Assembly (NCBI GenBank): GCA_002317145.1
Contig: DCIT01000008.1
Location: forward strand, 3,469-33,163
DNA from: Caryophanales bacterium UBA1719
GTDB lineage: Bacteria > Bacillota_I > Bacilli_A > RFN20 > CAG-826
DNA: 29,695 nucleotides
Direction: 5' to 3'
Part shown: piece after piece, positions 1 through 8,404 of the stretch
Position numbering within the stretch: position 1 is the first letter of the stretch
How the letters are laid out: every line of letters starts with the position of its first letter
Notes under the pieces: model-generated
What the model was told of the DNA's origin: nothing
Database searches by the model: none
Seen by the model: only the letters and a program-made list of their open reading frames with translations
Made by a program: the position numbers and the translations under genes

Positions 1-336
1 GATCCAATTCCAATATTTTTACCTATTAATTTACTTAGTATGTGGGCGCCTTTATTATCTTTAACACTTCGTTTATTCGGTAATGCTTTTGCTGGTCTAG
101 TTTTAATGACTATTGTTTATTGGTTATTTGAAGCTATTGCAAGTGCTATTACATTTATGCCTGCAGGAGGGGGATCGATCTTTATTGCTCCATTTATCAC
201 CCCAATCCTACATGTTTATTTCGATATCTTTTCTGGAGCAATTCAAACTTTGGTCTTTATGTTTCTTAGTATGCTATTTGTGGCACAAGAGAAACCTGAA
301 GAAGATAAAATGGAAGAGAAATTAGCTCTTCAATAA
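1..336 (+). CDS. atpB: ATP synthase subunit a, C-terminal part (partial)
   Basis: This is the membrane stator subunit of Fo that forms the ion path next to the c-ring. The reading frame is open from the first base, so the gene is cut by the window edge; the ATG at 40 is internal and not the true start. The 111 visible residues contain the family hallmark LTLRLFGN at residues 21-28, where R24 corresponds to the essential stator arginine, followed by two hydrophobic stretches of the last helices and a charged tail. An AGGAGG ribosome binding site for atpE begins within a few bases of the stop. The order atpB-atpE-atpF is the standard one. Identification is secure; the N-terminal half cannot be judged. 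Confidence 0.95.
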   Translation, partial: DPIPIFLPINLLSMWAPLLSLTLRLFGNAFAGLVLMTIVYWLFEAIASAITFMPAGGGSIFIAPFITPILHVYFDIFSGAIQTLVFMFLSMLFVAQEKPEEDKMEEKLALQ

Positions 337-349
337 AGGAGGATAAAAT

Positions 350-592
350 ATGGATGCAGTAAATTATGGTTTAGTCGCTATTGGTGCTGGTATTGCAATT
401 CTTTCAGCGGCAGGCAGCTCCATTGGTGAGGGTATGATTGCAGCAAAAGCAATTGAAGGTATGACCCGCAATCCAGAGATGTCTAACAAGCTTAGAAGCA
501 ACATGATTGTTGCTATTGCTCTTGATGAAACTTGCGGTATCTACGCTTTACTTGTCGCAATCTTAATCATTTTCGTTTTAGGTGGTAAATAA
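350..592 (+). CDS. atpE: ATP synthase subunit c (Na+-type signature)
   Basis: This 80-residue hairpin protein forms the rotor ring of Fo. Two hydrophobic helices flank the polar loop RNPEM at 40-44. The ion carboxylate is E60 in LDETCGIY. T61 and Y65 occupy the positions of the Ser and Tyr that coordinate Na+ in the Ilyobacter rotor, and E27 in GEG sits where that rotor has Gln. Two glutamates facing the site resemble the two-carboxylate Na+ rotor described for Fusobacterium nucleatum. What is seen is the residue pattern; Na+ specificity is inferred by alignment. A strong AGGAGG lies just before the ATG, consistent with the high copy number of subunit c. Confidence 0.96.
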   Translation: MDAVNYGLVAIGAGIAILSAAGSSIGEGMIAAKAIEGMTRNPEMSNKLRSNMIVAIALDETCGIYALLVAILIIFVLGGK

Positions 593-598
593 CTAATT

Positions 599-1129
599 AT
601 GTTTTTAGCTTCGACTCCTGATATAGGAGATGTCATTAGCAAACTAATTCCGAAGTTTTGGCCTTTTATGATTCAATTAACGGCCTTTATCATTCTTTTT
701 ATTGCGGTCTTCTTTTTAGCCTATAAACCGGTTAAAAAGTTTTTAAAGAAACGCAATGACTATGTTAATAAGAACATAGAAGAATCAAAAAAGAATGAAG
801 AGAAGAGTTTAGAGAAATTAAAAGAGATTGATAACAAACTAAATGAATCTTATAAAGAGGCAAAGAAGATTGTTTCGGATGCAAAGAAAGACGCTAATGT
901 TATTAAAGAACAAATAGTCCAAGAAGCTAAAGAAGAAGCGAAATTAGAATTAGAGAAAGCGAAGGTTGATATTGAAAATGAAGTGAAGAAAAATAAAGAG
1001 AATATTCATAAAGAAATGGTGGATATTGCTTTACTTGCTTCAAGCAAAATCTTAGAAAGAGAAGTATCAACTAAAGATAATGAAAAGAGAGTAGATTCAT
1101 TTATTAAAGATTTAAAGAAGGATAACTAA
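599..1129 (+). CDS. atpF: ATP synthase subunit b
   Basis: This is the peripheral stalk subunit that ties F1 to subunit a. The 176 residues have the expected build: a short polar N-terminus, one transmembrane helix at about residues 20-42 (rich in Phe, Ile and Leu), then a long Lys/Glu-rich coiled coil to the end. There is no lipobox, unlike the b subunits of some mollicutes. The ATG follows the atpE stop by six bases with little Shine-Dalgarno complementarity, so translation may depend on atpE. The stop overlaps the atpH start by one base. Length is normal for the family. Confidence 0.94.
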   Translation: MFLASTPDIGDVISKLIPKFWPFMIQLTAFIILFIAVFFLAYKPVKKFLKKRNDYVNKNIEESKKNEEKSLEKLKEIDNKLNESYKEAKKIVSDAKKDANVIKEQIVQEAKEEAKLELEKAKVDIENEVKKNKENIHKEMVDIALLASSKILEREVSTKDNEKRVDSFIKDLKKDN

Positions 1130-1659
1130 TGAGAGATAGTGTTGATATGCGTTATGCTTTAGCATTATTCAGTGTTGCTAAAGAAGATAACCAAGTAATT
1201 AAATATCAAAATGAGGTTAAACAGCTCAATCTTTTATTAACGAATAACAAAGAGTTATTTGAACTTCTTAAAAGTGAGTTTTTAGAATTAAAAGTTCGTT
1301 ATGAAGTGGTTGATAAATTATTTAAGATTTATTCTAAACCAGTTATTAATTTCTTAAAAATTTTAATTCAAAATCATCGCATTAATTCTTATCAAATCAT
1401 CTTCAATTCATTTAATAGTTTATGCAATGAAGAGAACAATGTTTTAGAAGGAATTATTTATTCAACAGAAAAGTTAGCTAAAGAAAAAATAAATGAAATT
1501 GAAGATGCTTTAAAAAAGAAAAATAATGTTAAAGTTGAGCTCACTAATCGCATTGATCCATCTTTAATCGGAGGAATTAAAGTTGTAATCGATAATCATA
1601 TATATGATTACTCAATTCAAAATGAAATTAACTCGTTAATGTCACAATTAAAAATGTAG
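1129..1659 (+). CDS. atpH: ATP synthase subunit delta
   Basis: This F1 delta subunit (OSCP-like) sits on top of the catalytic head and holds the peripheral stalk. The 176 residues begin with the family-typical RYALALFSVAKE stretch at about residues 8-19 and end with the SLIGGIKVVIDNHIYD motif near residues 145-160, where delta subunits have xxGGxxxxxGxxxxD. It lies between atpF and atpA as usual. The start shares its first base with the atpF stop, preceded by AAGGA. Sequence conservation is otherwise low, which is normal for this subunit. Confidence 0.93.
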   Translation: MRDSVDMRYALALFSVAKEDNQVIKYQNEVKQLNLLLTNNKELFELLKSEFLELKVRYEVVDKLFKIYSKPVINFLKILIQNHRINSYQIIFNSFNSLCNEENNVLEGIIYSTEKLAKEKINEIEDALKKKNNVKVELTNRIDPSLIGGIKVVIDNHIYDYSIQNEINSLMSQLKM

Positions 1660-1668
1660 GAGGAGAAT

Positions 1669-3177
1669 ATGAAAATAAAAAGTAATGAAATATCTAGTTT
1701 AATTAAAGAAGAGATTAAACGCTTTTCTAGTGTAATTGAATCTAGTGATGTTGGTACTGTTATCTCAGTAGGAGATGGTATTGCTTTAGTTTATGGACTT
1801 GATAAAGCAATGTTAGGTGAATTACTTCTTTTCCCACATGATATTTATGGCATGGTCATGAATTTAGAAAGCGAACATATTGGTGTGGCTTTATTTGGTA
1901 ATGATCGATTAATTAAAGAAGGCGATACCGTTAAAAGAACTAGCAAAGTTACTGAAGTTCCGGTCGGAGATGTTTTATTAGGAAGAGTTGTTGATGCTTT
2001 AGGTCAAGCATTAGATAATGGTGTAGCAATTAAATCAAACAAATATCGTCCAATAGAAAGAATTGCTCCTAATGTAATGAAAAGAAAGAAAGTTGATACT
2101 CCATTAGAGACTGGTATTAAAGCAATAGATGCCATGATTCCTATTGGAAGAGGTCAAAGAGAATTAATTATTGGTGATCGTCAAACAGGTAAAACTGCAA
2201 TAGCGATTGATACAATCATCAATCAAAAAGATAAGAACGTTAAATGTATATATGTTGCGATAGGACAAAAGAATTCTAGTGTCGCAAATATCTATCAAAA
2301 ATTAAAAGATTATAATGCCATGGATTATACCGTTATTGTAAATGCTTCTGCTAGTGAACTAGCACCTTTACAATATATTGCTCCATATTCGGCTATGGCA
2401 ATGGCAGAAGAATGGCTAGAAAAAGGTGAAGATGTTTTAGTAGTCTTTGATGATTTAAGTAAACATGCAGTTGCCTATCGTGCATTAAGTTTATTACTTA
2501 AAAGATCTCCAGGAAGAGAAGCTTATCCAGGCGATGTCTTTTATTTACATTCTAGATTATTAGAAAGAGCGTGTAAGTTAGATAAGAAATATGGCGGCGG
2601 ATCAATAACCGCTCTTCCAATAGTAGAAACTCAAGCTGGAGACATCTCTGCTTATATTCCTACTAATATTATTTCTATTACTGATGGTCAAATATTTTTA
2701 ATTACTGATTATTTCAATGCTGGTCTTAGACCAGCAATTGATACTGGTTTCTCAGTATCTCGTGTTGGAAGTGATGCTCAATTTAAGATGATGAAACAAG
2801 TAGCTAAATCATTAAAGATTGAACTTGCGACATATCGTGAAATGTTATCTTTCTCTCAATTTGGAAGTGACTTAGATAAAGAGACTAAAAAGATATTAAC
2901 GCATGGTGCAATCCTCACTGAAACATTAAAGCAACCACAATACACCCCATATCCATGTTCTAGACAAGTTATAGAAATATATGCCACTAAGAATGGATAT
3001 TTTGATTTCTTAGATAAAAATAAATTATTAACAGTCTTAGATGATTTATATAACTACATAAAAGCATCTTATAAAGATATCTTATCTAATTTAGATAAAA
3101 CAAAAGAATTAACTACTGATATAGAAAATAAACTTAAAGATGCTTTGGAGAAATTTGTTAAAACAATTAATAAATAA
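1669..3177 (+). CDS. atpA: ATP synthase subunit alpha
   Basis: This non-catalytic nucleotide-binding subunit of the F1 head has 502 residues, the usual length. The beta-barrel domain is at the N-terminus (SVGDGIALVYGL at about 33-44), the P-loop GDRQTGKT is at 169-176, and the alpha-subunit signature region around SRVGSDAQ follows the DFD-type acidic stretch. A strong GGAGGAG Shine-Dalgarno lies just before the ATG. It is the fifth gene of the operon, 9 bases after atpH. Nothing unusual was seen. Confidence 0.97.
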   Translation: MKIKSNEISSLIKEEIKRFSSVIESSDVGTVISVGDGIALVYGLDKAMLGELLLFPHDIYGMVMNLESEHIGVALFGNDRLIKEGDTVKRTSKVTEVPVGDVLLGRVVDALGQALDNGVAIKSNKYRPIERIAPNVMKRKKVDTPLETGIKAIDAMIPIGRGQRELIIGDRQTGKTAIAIDTIINQKDKNVKCIYVAIGQKNSSVANIYQKLKDYNAMDYTVIVNASASELAPLQYIAPYSAMAMAEEWLEKGEDVLVVFDDLSKHAVAYRALSLLLKRSPGREAYPGDVFYLHSRLLERACKLDKKYGGGSITALPIVETQAGDISAYIPTNIISITDGQIFLITDYFNAGLRPAIDTGFSVSRVGSDAQFKMMKQVAKSLKIELATYREMLSFSQFGSDLDKETKKILTHGAILTETLKQPQYTPYPCSRQVIEIYATKNGYFDFLDKNKLLTVLDDLYNYIKASYKDILSNLDKTKELTTDIENKLKDALEKFVKTINK

Positions 3178-3182
3178 TAAGT

Positions 3183-4022
3183 ATGTCAAACTTAGTTAAA
3201 ACCAGAAGAAGAATTAATTCAGTAAGTTCAACTAGAAAGATTACTAATGCCATGGAATTAGTAGCATCTGTTAAACTTAAACGTTTTAAGTCTATTATGG
3301 AAAACGGTAATAACTATGTTGATTCAATCCTTGATGTTGTTGAAAAATTAAATTCTTATATTAATAAGGATAATGATTCATCATTAAATAAATCGAATAT
3401 TAAATTAGTTATTATAGTAAATTCTAATTTAGGATTATGTGCATCATATAATAATGATTTATTTAAATACGCGCAAAGCATATTATCTAAAGATGATGAA
3501 ATCATTACCATTGGATTAAAAGGTTTTAATCACTATAAGAATTTATTTAACAATATTAATTCTAAATATATTAATTTAGGTAATAAGATTTGTATCGAAG
3601 ATGTAAATCATTTCGCGGATTATATTTATAAAGAATTTAAATCTAATAAATATAAAGAAGTAAGAGTAATTTATACTGAGTATATTAATTCAATTACTTA
3701 CGCTCCTACTAATATTCAATTATTACCGGTTAAAAATGAATTAGAAGTAGAGAAGAGCTTAATGGAACCGATTATCGAACCTAATCCTGAAGCTTTATTA
3801 AAAGAATTAATGCCGATATATTTATCATCTGTCTTATATCAAATATTATTAACTAGCCAAGTAAGTGAACAAGCTTCTCGTAGAGTAGCGATGGAGAATG
3901 CTACTGATAATGCTGATGATTTAATTAAAGAATTAAAACTAGAATATAACAAAGCTCGTCAAGGAGCAATCACTCAAGAAATTACTGAAGTAGTCTCTGG
4001 AGCGAATAACGTAAATAATTAA
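3183..4022 (+). CDS. atpG: ATP synthase subunit gamma
   Basis: This is the central rotor shaft that couples c-ring rotation to catalysis in F1. In the 279 residues the N-terminal helix has the signature RRRINSVSSTRKITNAM at about 8-24, and the C-terminal helix has the matching EQASRRVAMENATDNA stretch at about 229-244. These two helices form the coiled coil inside the alpha-beta ring. The gene starts 5 bases after the atpA stop with a weak ribosome binding site. The central Rossmann-like part is divergent and Asn/Lys-rich, as expected in an AT-rich genome. Confidence 0.95.
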   Translation: MSNLVKTRRRINSVSSTRKITNAMELVASVKLKRFKSIMENGNNYVDSILDVVEKLNSYINKDNDSSLNKSNIKLVIIVNSNLGLCASYNNDLFKYAQSILSKDDEIITIGLKGFNHYKNLFNNINSKYINLGNKICIEDVNHFADYIYKEFKSNKYKEVRVIYTEYINSITYAPTNIQLLPVKNELEVEKSLMEPIIEPNPEALLKELMPIYLSSVLYQILLTSQVSEQASRRVAMENATDNADDLIKELKLEYNKARQGAITQEITEVVSGANNVNN

Positions 4023-4036
4023 TAAGGAGAATATCT

Positions 4037-5428
4037 ATGGAACTAAGAAAGGGTAAAATAATTCAAGCAGTTGGACCGATTATCGATGTTAAATTTGATG
4101 ATAATCATTTACCAAGTTTATTAACAGCATTAGAAGTTAATAATAATGGTAAAAGATTAGTTTTAGAAGTTGCTCAACATATTGGTGATGATATTATTAG
4201 AGCAGTAGCAATGGGTGCGACTGAAGGTTTAGTAAGAGGCCAAGAAGTTATTGATACGAACGCTCCAATATCAGTTCCAGTTGGAGAAAAAACATTAGGT
4301 AGAATGTTTAACGTATTAGGAGATCCTATTGATGAAATAGAAGCTCCTAAAGATGTTAAGAGAATGCCAATTCATAGAGAATCTCCTAAATTTAAAGAAC
4401 AAAATGTTTCTAACGAAATATTAGAGACTGGTATTAAAGTTATTGATTTACTATGTCCTTATTTAAAAGGTGGCAAGATTGGATTATTCGGTGGTGCTGG
4501 TGTTGGTAAAACTGTTTTAATTCAAGAATTAATTAGAAATATTGCTACTGAACAAAAAGGTACTTCTGTATTTGCTGGTATTGGTGAACGTAGTAGAGAA
4601 GGCAATGATTTATATTTTGAAATGAAGGCAAGTGGAGTCTTAGATAAAACAGCATTAGTCTTTGGTCAAATGAATGAACCACCAGGAGCAAGAATGCGTG
4701 TTGGATTATCGGGATTAACAATGGCAGAGTATTTCCGTGATGTAAAAAAACAAGACGTCTTATTATTCATTGATAATATATTTAGATTTACTCAAGCTGG
4801 TAGTGAAGTCTCAGCCTTATTAGGTAGAATGCCAAGTGCTGTTGGTTATCAACCAACATTAGCAACTGAAATGGGACAACTTCAAGAAAGAATTACTTCT
4901 ACTAAAGATGGATCTATTACTTCTGTTCAAGCAGTATATGTTCCTGCTGATGATTTAACTGATCCTGCGCCAGCGACAACATTCTCCCATCTAGACGCTA
5001 AAACAGTTCTAGATAGAAATACTGCAGCTTTAGGAATTTATCCTGCTGTTGATCCTTTGGATTCAACATCAAAAGCTCTTGAACCACATATTGTTGGTAA
5101 AGAACATTATGAAGTTGCTAGAAAGGTTCAAGAGATTTTACAACGCTATAAAGAGTTGCAGGATATTATCTCTATCTTAGGTATAGATGAATTAAGTGAA
5201 GAGGATAAAGCAATAGTTGCTAGAGCGCGTAGAATTCGTAATTTCTTATCTCAACCTTTCTATGTCGCAGAGACTTTCGTTGGTATTCCTGGTAGATATA
5301 TTCCTTTAAAGGATACAGTTCGTTCTTTTAAAGAAATTCTTACTGGTAAATATGATAAGTTACCTGAATCAGCGTTTATGTATGCTGGAACAATTGAAGA
5401 TGTAATTAAGAAGGCGAATATTAAATAA
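4037..5428 (+). CDS. atpD: ATP synthase subunit beta
   Basis: This catalytic subunit of F1 makes or hydrolyses ATP. In the 463 residues, the P-loop GGAGVGKT is at 152-159, followed by the GERSREGNDLY catalytic-glutamate region and the Walker B/signature LLFIDNIFRFTQAGSEVSAL. The DELSEED torque helix is present as GIDELSEEDK near residue 385. All catalytic elements look intact. It has a good AAGGAG ribosome binding site and its stop shares one base with the atpC start (TAATG), indicating translational coupling. Confidence 0.98.
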   Translation: MELRKGKIIQAVGPIIDVKFDDNHLPSLLTALEVNNNGKRLVLEVAQHIGDDIIRAVAMGATEGLVRGQEVIDTNAPISVPVGEKTLGRMFNVLGDPIDEIEAPKDVKRMPIHRESPKFKEQNVSNEILETGIKVIDLLCPYLKGGKIGLFGGAGVGKTVLIQELIRNIATEQKGTSVFAGIGERSREGNDLYFEMKASGVLDKTALVFGQMNEPPGARMRVGLSGLTMAEYFRDVKKQDVLLFIDNIFRFTQAGSEVSALLGRMPSAVGYQPTLATEMGQLQERITSTKDGSITSVQAVYVPADDLTDPAPATTFSHLDAKTVLDRNTAALGIYPAVDPLDSTSKALEPHIVGKEHYEVARKVQEILQRYKELQDIISILGIDELSEEDKAIVARARRIRNFLSQPFYVAETFVGIPGRYIPLKDTVRSFKEILTGKYDKLPESAFMYAGTIEDVIKKANIK

Positions 5429-5829
5429 TGAAAAAATTTCATCTTGTTATTTATACTCCGAAAGGAACATATTTTGATGGTCAAGTTGATGAAGTGTATT
5501 TAAATACATCTTTAGGATATCAAGGTATTTTAGCGGATCATGATTCTTTAATCACTGCAGTAGATTTTGGACCGGGATTTATAAAAATAGATGACAAGAT
5601 AAAATATTATGCTATATTTATGGGCGTGCTTTTTATCGAAAAGGGCATAGTTAAGTTAATTCTTAATAACATTGAAAGTGCGGATTCTATTGATTTAAAT
5701 AGAGCGAAAGAATCACAAAAAAGAGCGTTAGAAAGAATTAATAAAAAAGAGGAGGGTACTGATTTAAAACGTGCTGAGTTAGCGCTTAAAAGAGCAATCA
5801 CACGAATTAATTCAGTCAATAAATTATGA
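5428..5829 (+). CDS. atpC: ATP synthase subunit epsilon
   Basis: This regulatory F1 subunit attaches to gamma and the c-ring. The 133 residues form an N-terminal beta-sandwich (TPKGTYFDGQVDEV, then GILADHDSLITAV, the family's GxxxxHxP-like turn with Asp for Pro) and a C-terminal pair of Arg/Lys/Glu-rich helices that can act as the inhibitory arm. The start is coupled to atpD through TAATG. The stop overlaps the next gene by four bases (ATGA), so the ATP-grasp gene behind it is very likely part of the same mRNA. Confidence 0.93.
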   Translation: MKKFHLVIYTPKGTYFDGQVDEVYLNTSLGYQGILADHDSLITAVDFGPGFIKIDDKIKYYAIFMGVLFIEKGIVKLILNNIESADSIDLNRAKESQKRALERINKKEEGTDLKRAELALKRAITRINSVNKL

Positions 5830-7028
5830 TTAAAAATGTAGTATTTATTTCACCAAATTTTCCAGAACAATATTGGAGATTTTGTGAAGGACTTAAAAAC
5901 AATGGATGTAATGTCTTAGGAGTAGGAGATTGTCCTTATGAGAATTTACAACCAGAATTAAAAAATGTTTTAACTGAGTATTATCGTGTTTATGATATGA
6001 ACAATAACGATAAACAAGCAGAAGCTATTACTTATTTCATTAATAAGTATGGTCCAATTGATTGGTTAGAATCCAATAATGAATATTGGTTAAGAAGTGA
6101 TGCTTCTTTAAGACAAAGATTCAATATTCCTGGATTAAAACCAGATGATATGGATAGCATTACTAATAAAGAAAAGATGAAAGAGTTCTTTAAGAAAGCT
6201 GGATGTAAAGTCGCTAGATATCACATGGTTGATAATATTAAAGAATGTCAAAAATTCATTAAGAAAGTAGATTATCCAGTCTTTGTTAAACCAGCAGTAG
6301 GTGTTGGTGCACAAAAGACTTATAAGATTTCTAATGATGCTGATTTAGAGAAGTTTTTCTTTGAAAGAGATGTTAATACTATATATATAATGGAAGAATT
6401 TATTACTGGTGAATTAATGTCTTTTGATGGAGTATGTGATTCTCATAGTGAACCAGTATTTTGTGATCAATCTCGTTTCTTTACTCCAATTGATATTTTA
6501 GTTCATGAGAACTTAGATGATCGTTACTATACAACTGCTTTTATTGATCCTAAGTTTGAAAAACTTGGAAGAAAAGTTGTTAAGTCATTCGGAATTCAAA
6601 AGAGATTTTTCCATATTGAATTCTTTAGATTAACTGTTGATAAAAAAGGATTAGGTAAAAAAGGAGACTATATTGGACTAGAGTGCAATATGCGTGCACC
6701 TGGTGGATCTACTCCTGATTTAATTAACTTTGCTTTATCTATATCTTGTTATCAAGTGTGGGCTGATGTCGTTGTTAATGATAAATCATTACAAAAGATG
6801 GATTATGAAAAATATATCGCTATGGCAGCCGCACGTCGCGATCGCTTCCATTACGTCCACAGCATGGATGAAGTAAAAGATGTCTACCATGATCAAGTTT
6901 GCATGATGGGTAGAAATCCTGAAATTTTAGCTGATGCATTAGGTAACGATTTCGTCTTTGCTAAATTTAAAAATCTTAAAGATGCAAACGCTTTTGCAGA
7001 TTTTGTTTTAGAAAAATACAATAACTAA
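5826..7028 (+). CDS. ATP-grasp domain protein, substrate unknown
   Basis: This 400-residue stand-alone ATP-grasp enzyme resembles proteins often labelled carbamoyl-phosphate-synthase-like. A pre-ATP-grasp fold occupies about 1-110. The ATP-binding strand and loop is FVKPAVGVGAQKT at 153-165, the adenine hinge is IMEEF at 188-192, and the metal-binding strand is IGLECNMRAPGG at 283-294, with E286, N288 and R290 as likely ligands. ATP-grasp enzymes join a carboxylate to an amine or thiol through an acyl phosphate, so a ligase role is expected, but the substrate cannot be read. It is four bases overlapped with atpC and therefore probably co-transcribed with the ATP synthase, an uncommon partner. 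A short GC-richer stretch near 6821-6870 uses CGC/GTC/CAC codons unlike the surroundings. Confidence 0.85.
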   Translation: MIKNVVFISPNFPEQYWRFCEGLKNNGCNVLGVGDCPYENLQPELKNVLTEYYRVYDMNNNDKQAEAITYFINKYGPIDWLESNNEYWLRSDASLRQRFNIPGLKPDDMDSITNKEKMKEFFKKAGCKVARYHMVDNIKECQKFIKKVDYPVFVKPAVGVGAQKTYKISNDADLEKFFFERDVNTIYIMEEFITGELMSFDGVCDSHSEPVFCDQSRFFTPIDILVHENLDDRYYTTAFIDPKFEKLGRKVVKSFGIQKRFFHIEFFRLTVDKKGLGKKGDYIGLECNMRAPGGSTPDLINFALSISCYQVWADVVVNDKSLQKMDYEKYIAMAAARRDRFHYVHSMDEVKDVYHDQVCMMGRNPEILADALGNDFVFAKFKNLKDANAFADFVLEKYNN

Positions 7029-7030
7029 GA

Positions 7031-7036
7031 TATAAT
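7031..7036 (+). promoter_or_regulatory. -10 promoter element for ppa, predicted leaderless
   Basis: A perfect TATAAT lies three bases after the stop of the ATP-grasp gene. With normal spacing the transcript starts at 7043, exactly the A of the ppa ATG. No good -35 box is visible (TTAGAA at 7008-7013 matches 3 of 6 at 17 bp) and there is no Shine-Dalgarno, consistent with a leaderless mRNA. The box is seen; its use is inferred. Confidence 0.6.
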
Positions 7037-7042
7037 AACTAT

Positions 7043-7573
7043 ATGAATCCTTGGCATAACGTTCATAAAGATAAAATAAATCCTGAGTCTTTTGTTGCGT
7101 GTATTGAAATATCTAAAGGCAGCAAAAATAAATATGAATTAGATAAAGAATCAGGATTACTAAGATTAGATAGAATTCTTTATACATCTACTAATTATCC
7201 ACAAAACTATGGTTTTGTTCCTTTAACTTATGCTCAAGATAATGATCCATTAGATGTTTTAGTTTTATGTTCAGAACCAATTATTCCTTTAGCATTAGTT
7301 GATTGCCTTCCAATTGGAGTTTTATTAATGGATGATCAAGGTAAAGTTGATGAGAAAATTATCGCTGTTGCTAAAAATGATCCATTCTACAATCAATATA
7401 ATAATGTTAATGAATTACCAAAACATATCCTAAATGAAATTGAACATTTCTTTAGAGTTTATAAAGAATTAGAAAACAAAGAAACTAACGTTCGTGAATG
7501 CTTAGATAGAGATGCCGCAATTAAATGCATCAAAGAAGCGATGAAACGTTATAACGATAAATTTAAAAAATAA
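7043..7573 (+). CDS. ppa: Inorganic pyrophosphatase (family I, soluble)
   Basis: This cytosolic enzyme hydrolyses pyrophosphate to two phosphates and so drives biosynthetic reactions forward. The 176 residues show the family I pattern: NYPQNYGFVP at 51-60, the metal site DNDPLD at 66-71, and a third acidic cluster MDDQGKVDEKII at 96-107. Length matches bacterial family I enzymes. The start has no ribosome binding site but a TATAAT ends six bases before it, so the mRNA is probably leaderless. It converges with the minus-strand kinase gene, and the two TAA stops touch with no base between them. Confidence 0.95.
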   Translation: MNPWHNVHKDKINPESFVACIEISKGSKNKYELDKESGLLRLDRILYTSTNYPQNYGFVPLTYAQDNDPLDVLVLCSEPIIPLALVDCLPIGVLLMDDQGKVDEKIIAVAKNDPFYNQYNNVNELPKHILNEIEHFFRVYKELENKETNVRECLDRDAAIKCIKEAMKRYNDKFKK

Positions 7574-8404
7574 TTATTTATTTGTTTTAAAAGATTTTCC
7601 TAAATCTTCGCTATCCATTTGGATAGCTTTTAATTTATCTGCACTTATTTTTTTATAAATTGTTTTGTTTGTAGCTTTATATCTTTCTAACGCCCAGTAA
7701 TACCAAAGAAGATTTTCAAAATATATCATGTATTTTAAATCTTCATATTTTTTATAATCAAAACCATAGGCGTCTAAGAATGCGTTAATTTTCTTTTTAT
7801 TTGTAATTTTATTTTCACTAATAAAACTTGCTAAATCGAACAAAGCAATATTATTTGAAGCGAATTCATAATCAATTAGATAAGATCTCTTTTTGGTAAA
7901 TAAAAAATTATTATCAACGCAATCATTGTGACAAATAACTAAAGGATTTTTATGATAGATTTGTTTCACTCTATCTAAGACAGAATTTTCATGCTTGAAT
8001 CCAGAAGATTTTGATTTAGATTTGTAATAGTTATAACGTGTGAATGGTTTAAAATCATATTTTGTTTTAGCTTTCGAATTGTGTAATTTTAAAAGCATTT
8101 TGCCTACTAAAGTATTTTCTTTAACTGATCCTTTATAAATATGTGTATCAGGAATATATTCACTAATTTTATTTCCGTCTTTGTCTAAGTAGACAACTAC
8201 TTCACTTAAATATTCTTTTGCGGTTATTTTTAATATTTCGCTTTCTTGTTTGTAATTATAAAAATGTTCTTTTTCTTCTTTGATTCTCACAACATATTTA
8301 TCATTAACTAAAAAAGAAGAATTGCTTACTCCGCTATGAATTGGTTTAATACTTTTAATTTTGTTTTTACCAACTATTTTTTGAATCAAATGCTCTTTAT
8401 TCAT
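7574..8404 (-). CDS. LicA/choline-kinase-like phosphotransferase
   Basis: This 276-residue kinase belongs to the aminoglycoside phosphotransferase/choline kinase superfamily. Brenner's motif reads HNDCVDNN at 159-166 (catalytic D161) and the metal-binding motif reads LIDYEFA at 176-182 (D178). These resemble LicA-type choline kinases (HND...NN...IDWEYA) more than drug-resistance enzymes. The ATP lobe SGVSNSSFLV and VVRIKE is at 24-43. Choline, ethanolamine or a sugar are all possible substrates. Its ATG lies inside the end of the NFACT gene (eight shared bases), so the two are translationally coupled. No lic cluster genes are adjacent, so teichoic acid or lipid decoration is only a guess. Confidence 0.8.
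   Translation of the reverse strand: MNKEHLIQKIVGKNKIKSIKPIHSGVSNSSFLVNDKYVVRIKEEKEHFYNYKQESEILKITAKEYLSEVVVYLDKDGNKISEYIPDTHIYKGSVKENTLVGKMLLKLHNSKAKTKYDFKPFTRYNYYKSKSKSSGFKHENSVLDRVKQIYHKNPLVICHNDCVDNNFLFTKKRSYLIDYEFASNNIALFDLASFISENKITNKKKINAFLDAYGFDYKKYEDLKYMIYFENLLWYYWALERYKATNKTIYKKISADKLKAIQMDSEDLGKSFKTNK

Noticed and set aside
40..42. ATG at 40 as the start of atpB
   Set aside because: The frame is open to base 1, and the residues before it (LPINLLS) belong to the conserved subunit a sequence, so the gene is partial.
6821..6870. GC-richer patch with GCGATCGC at 6838-6845, as a sign of transfer or a HIP1-like repeat
   Set aside because: Only about 50 bases, within an intact ATP-grasp frame, with one copy of the octamer seen; best explained by local codon choice.
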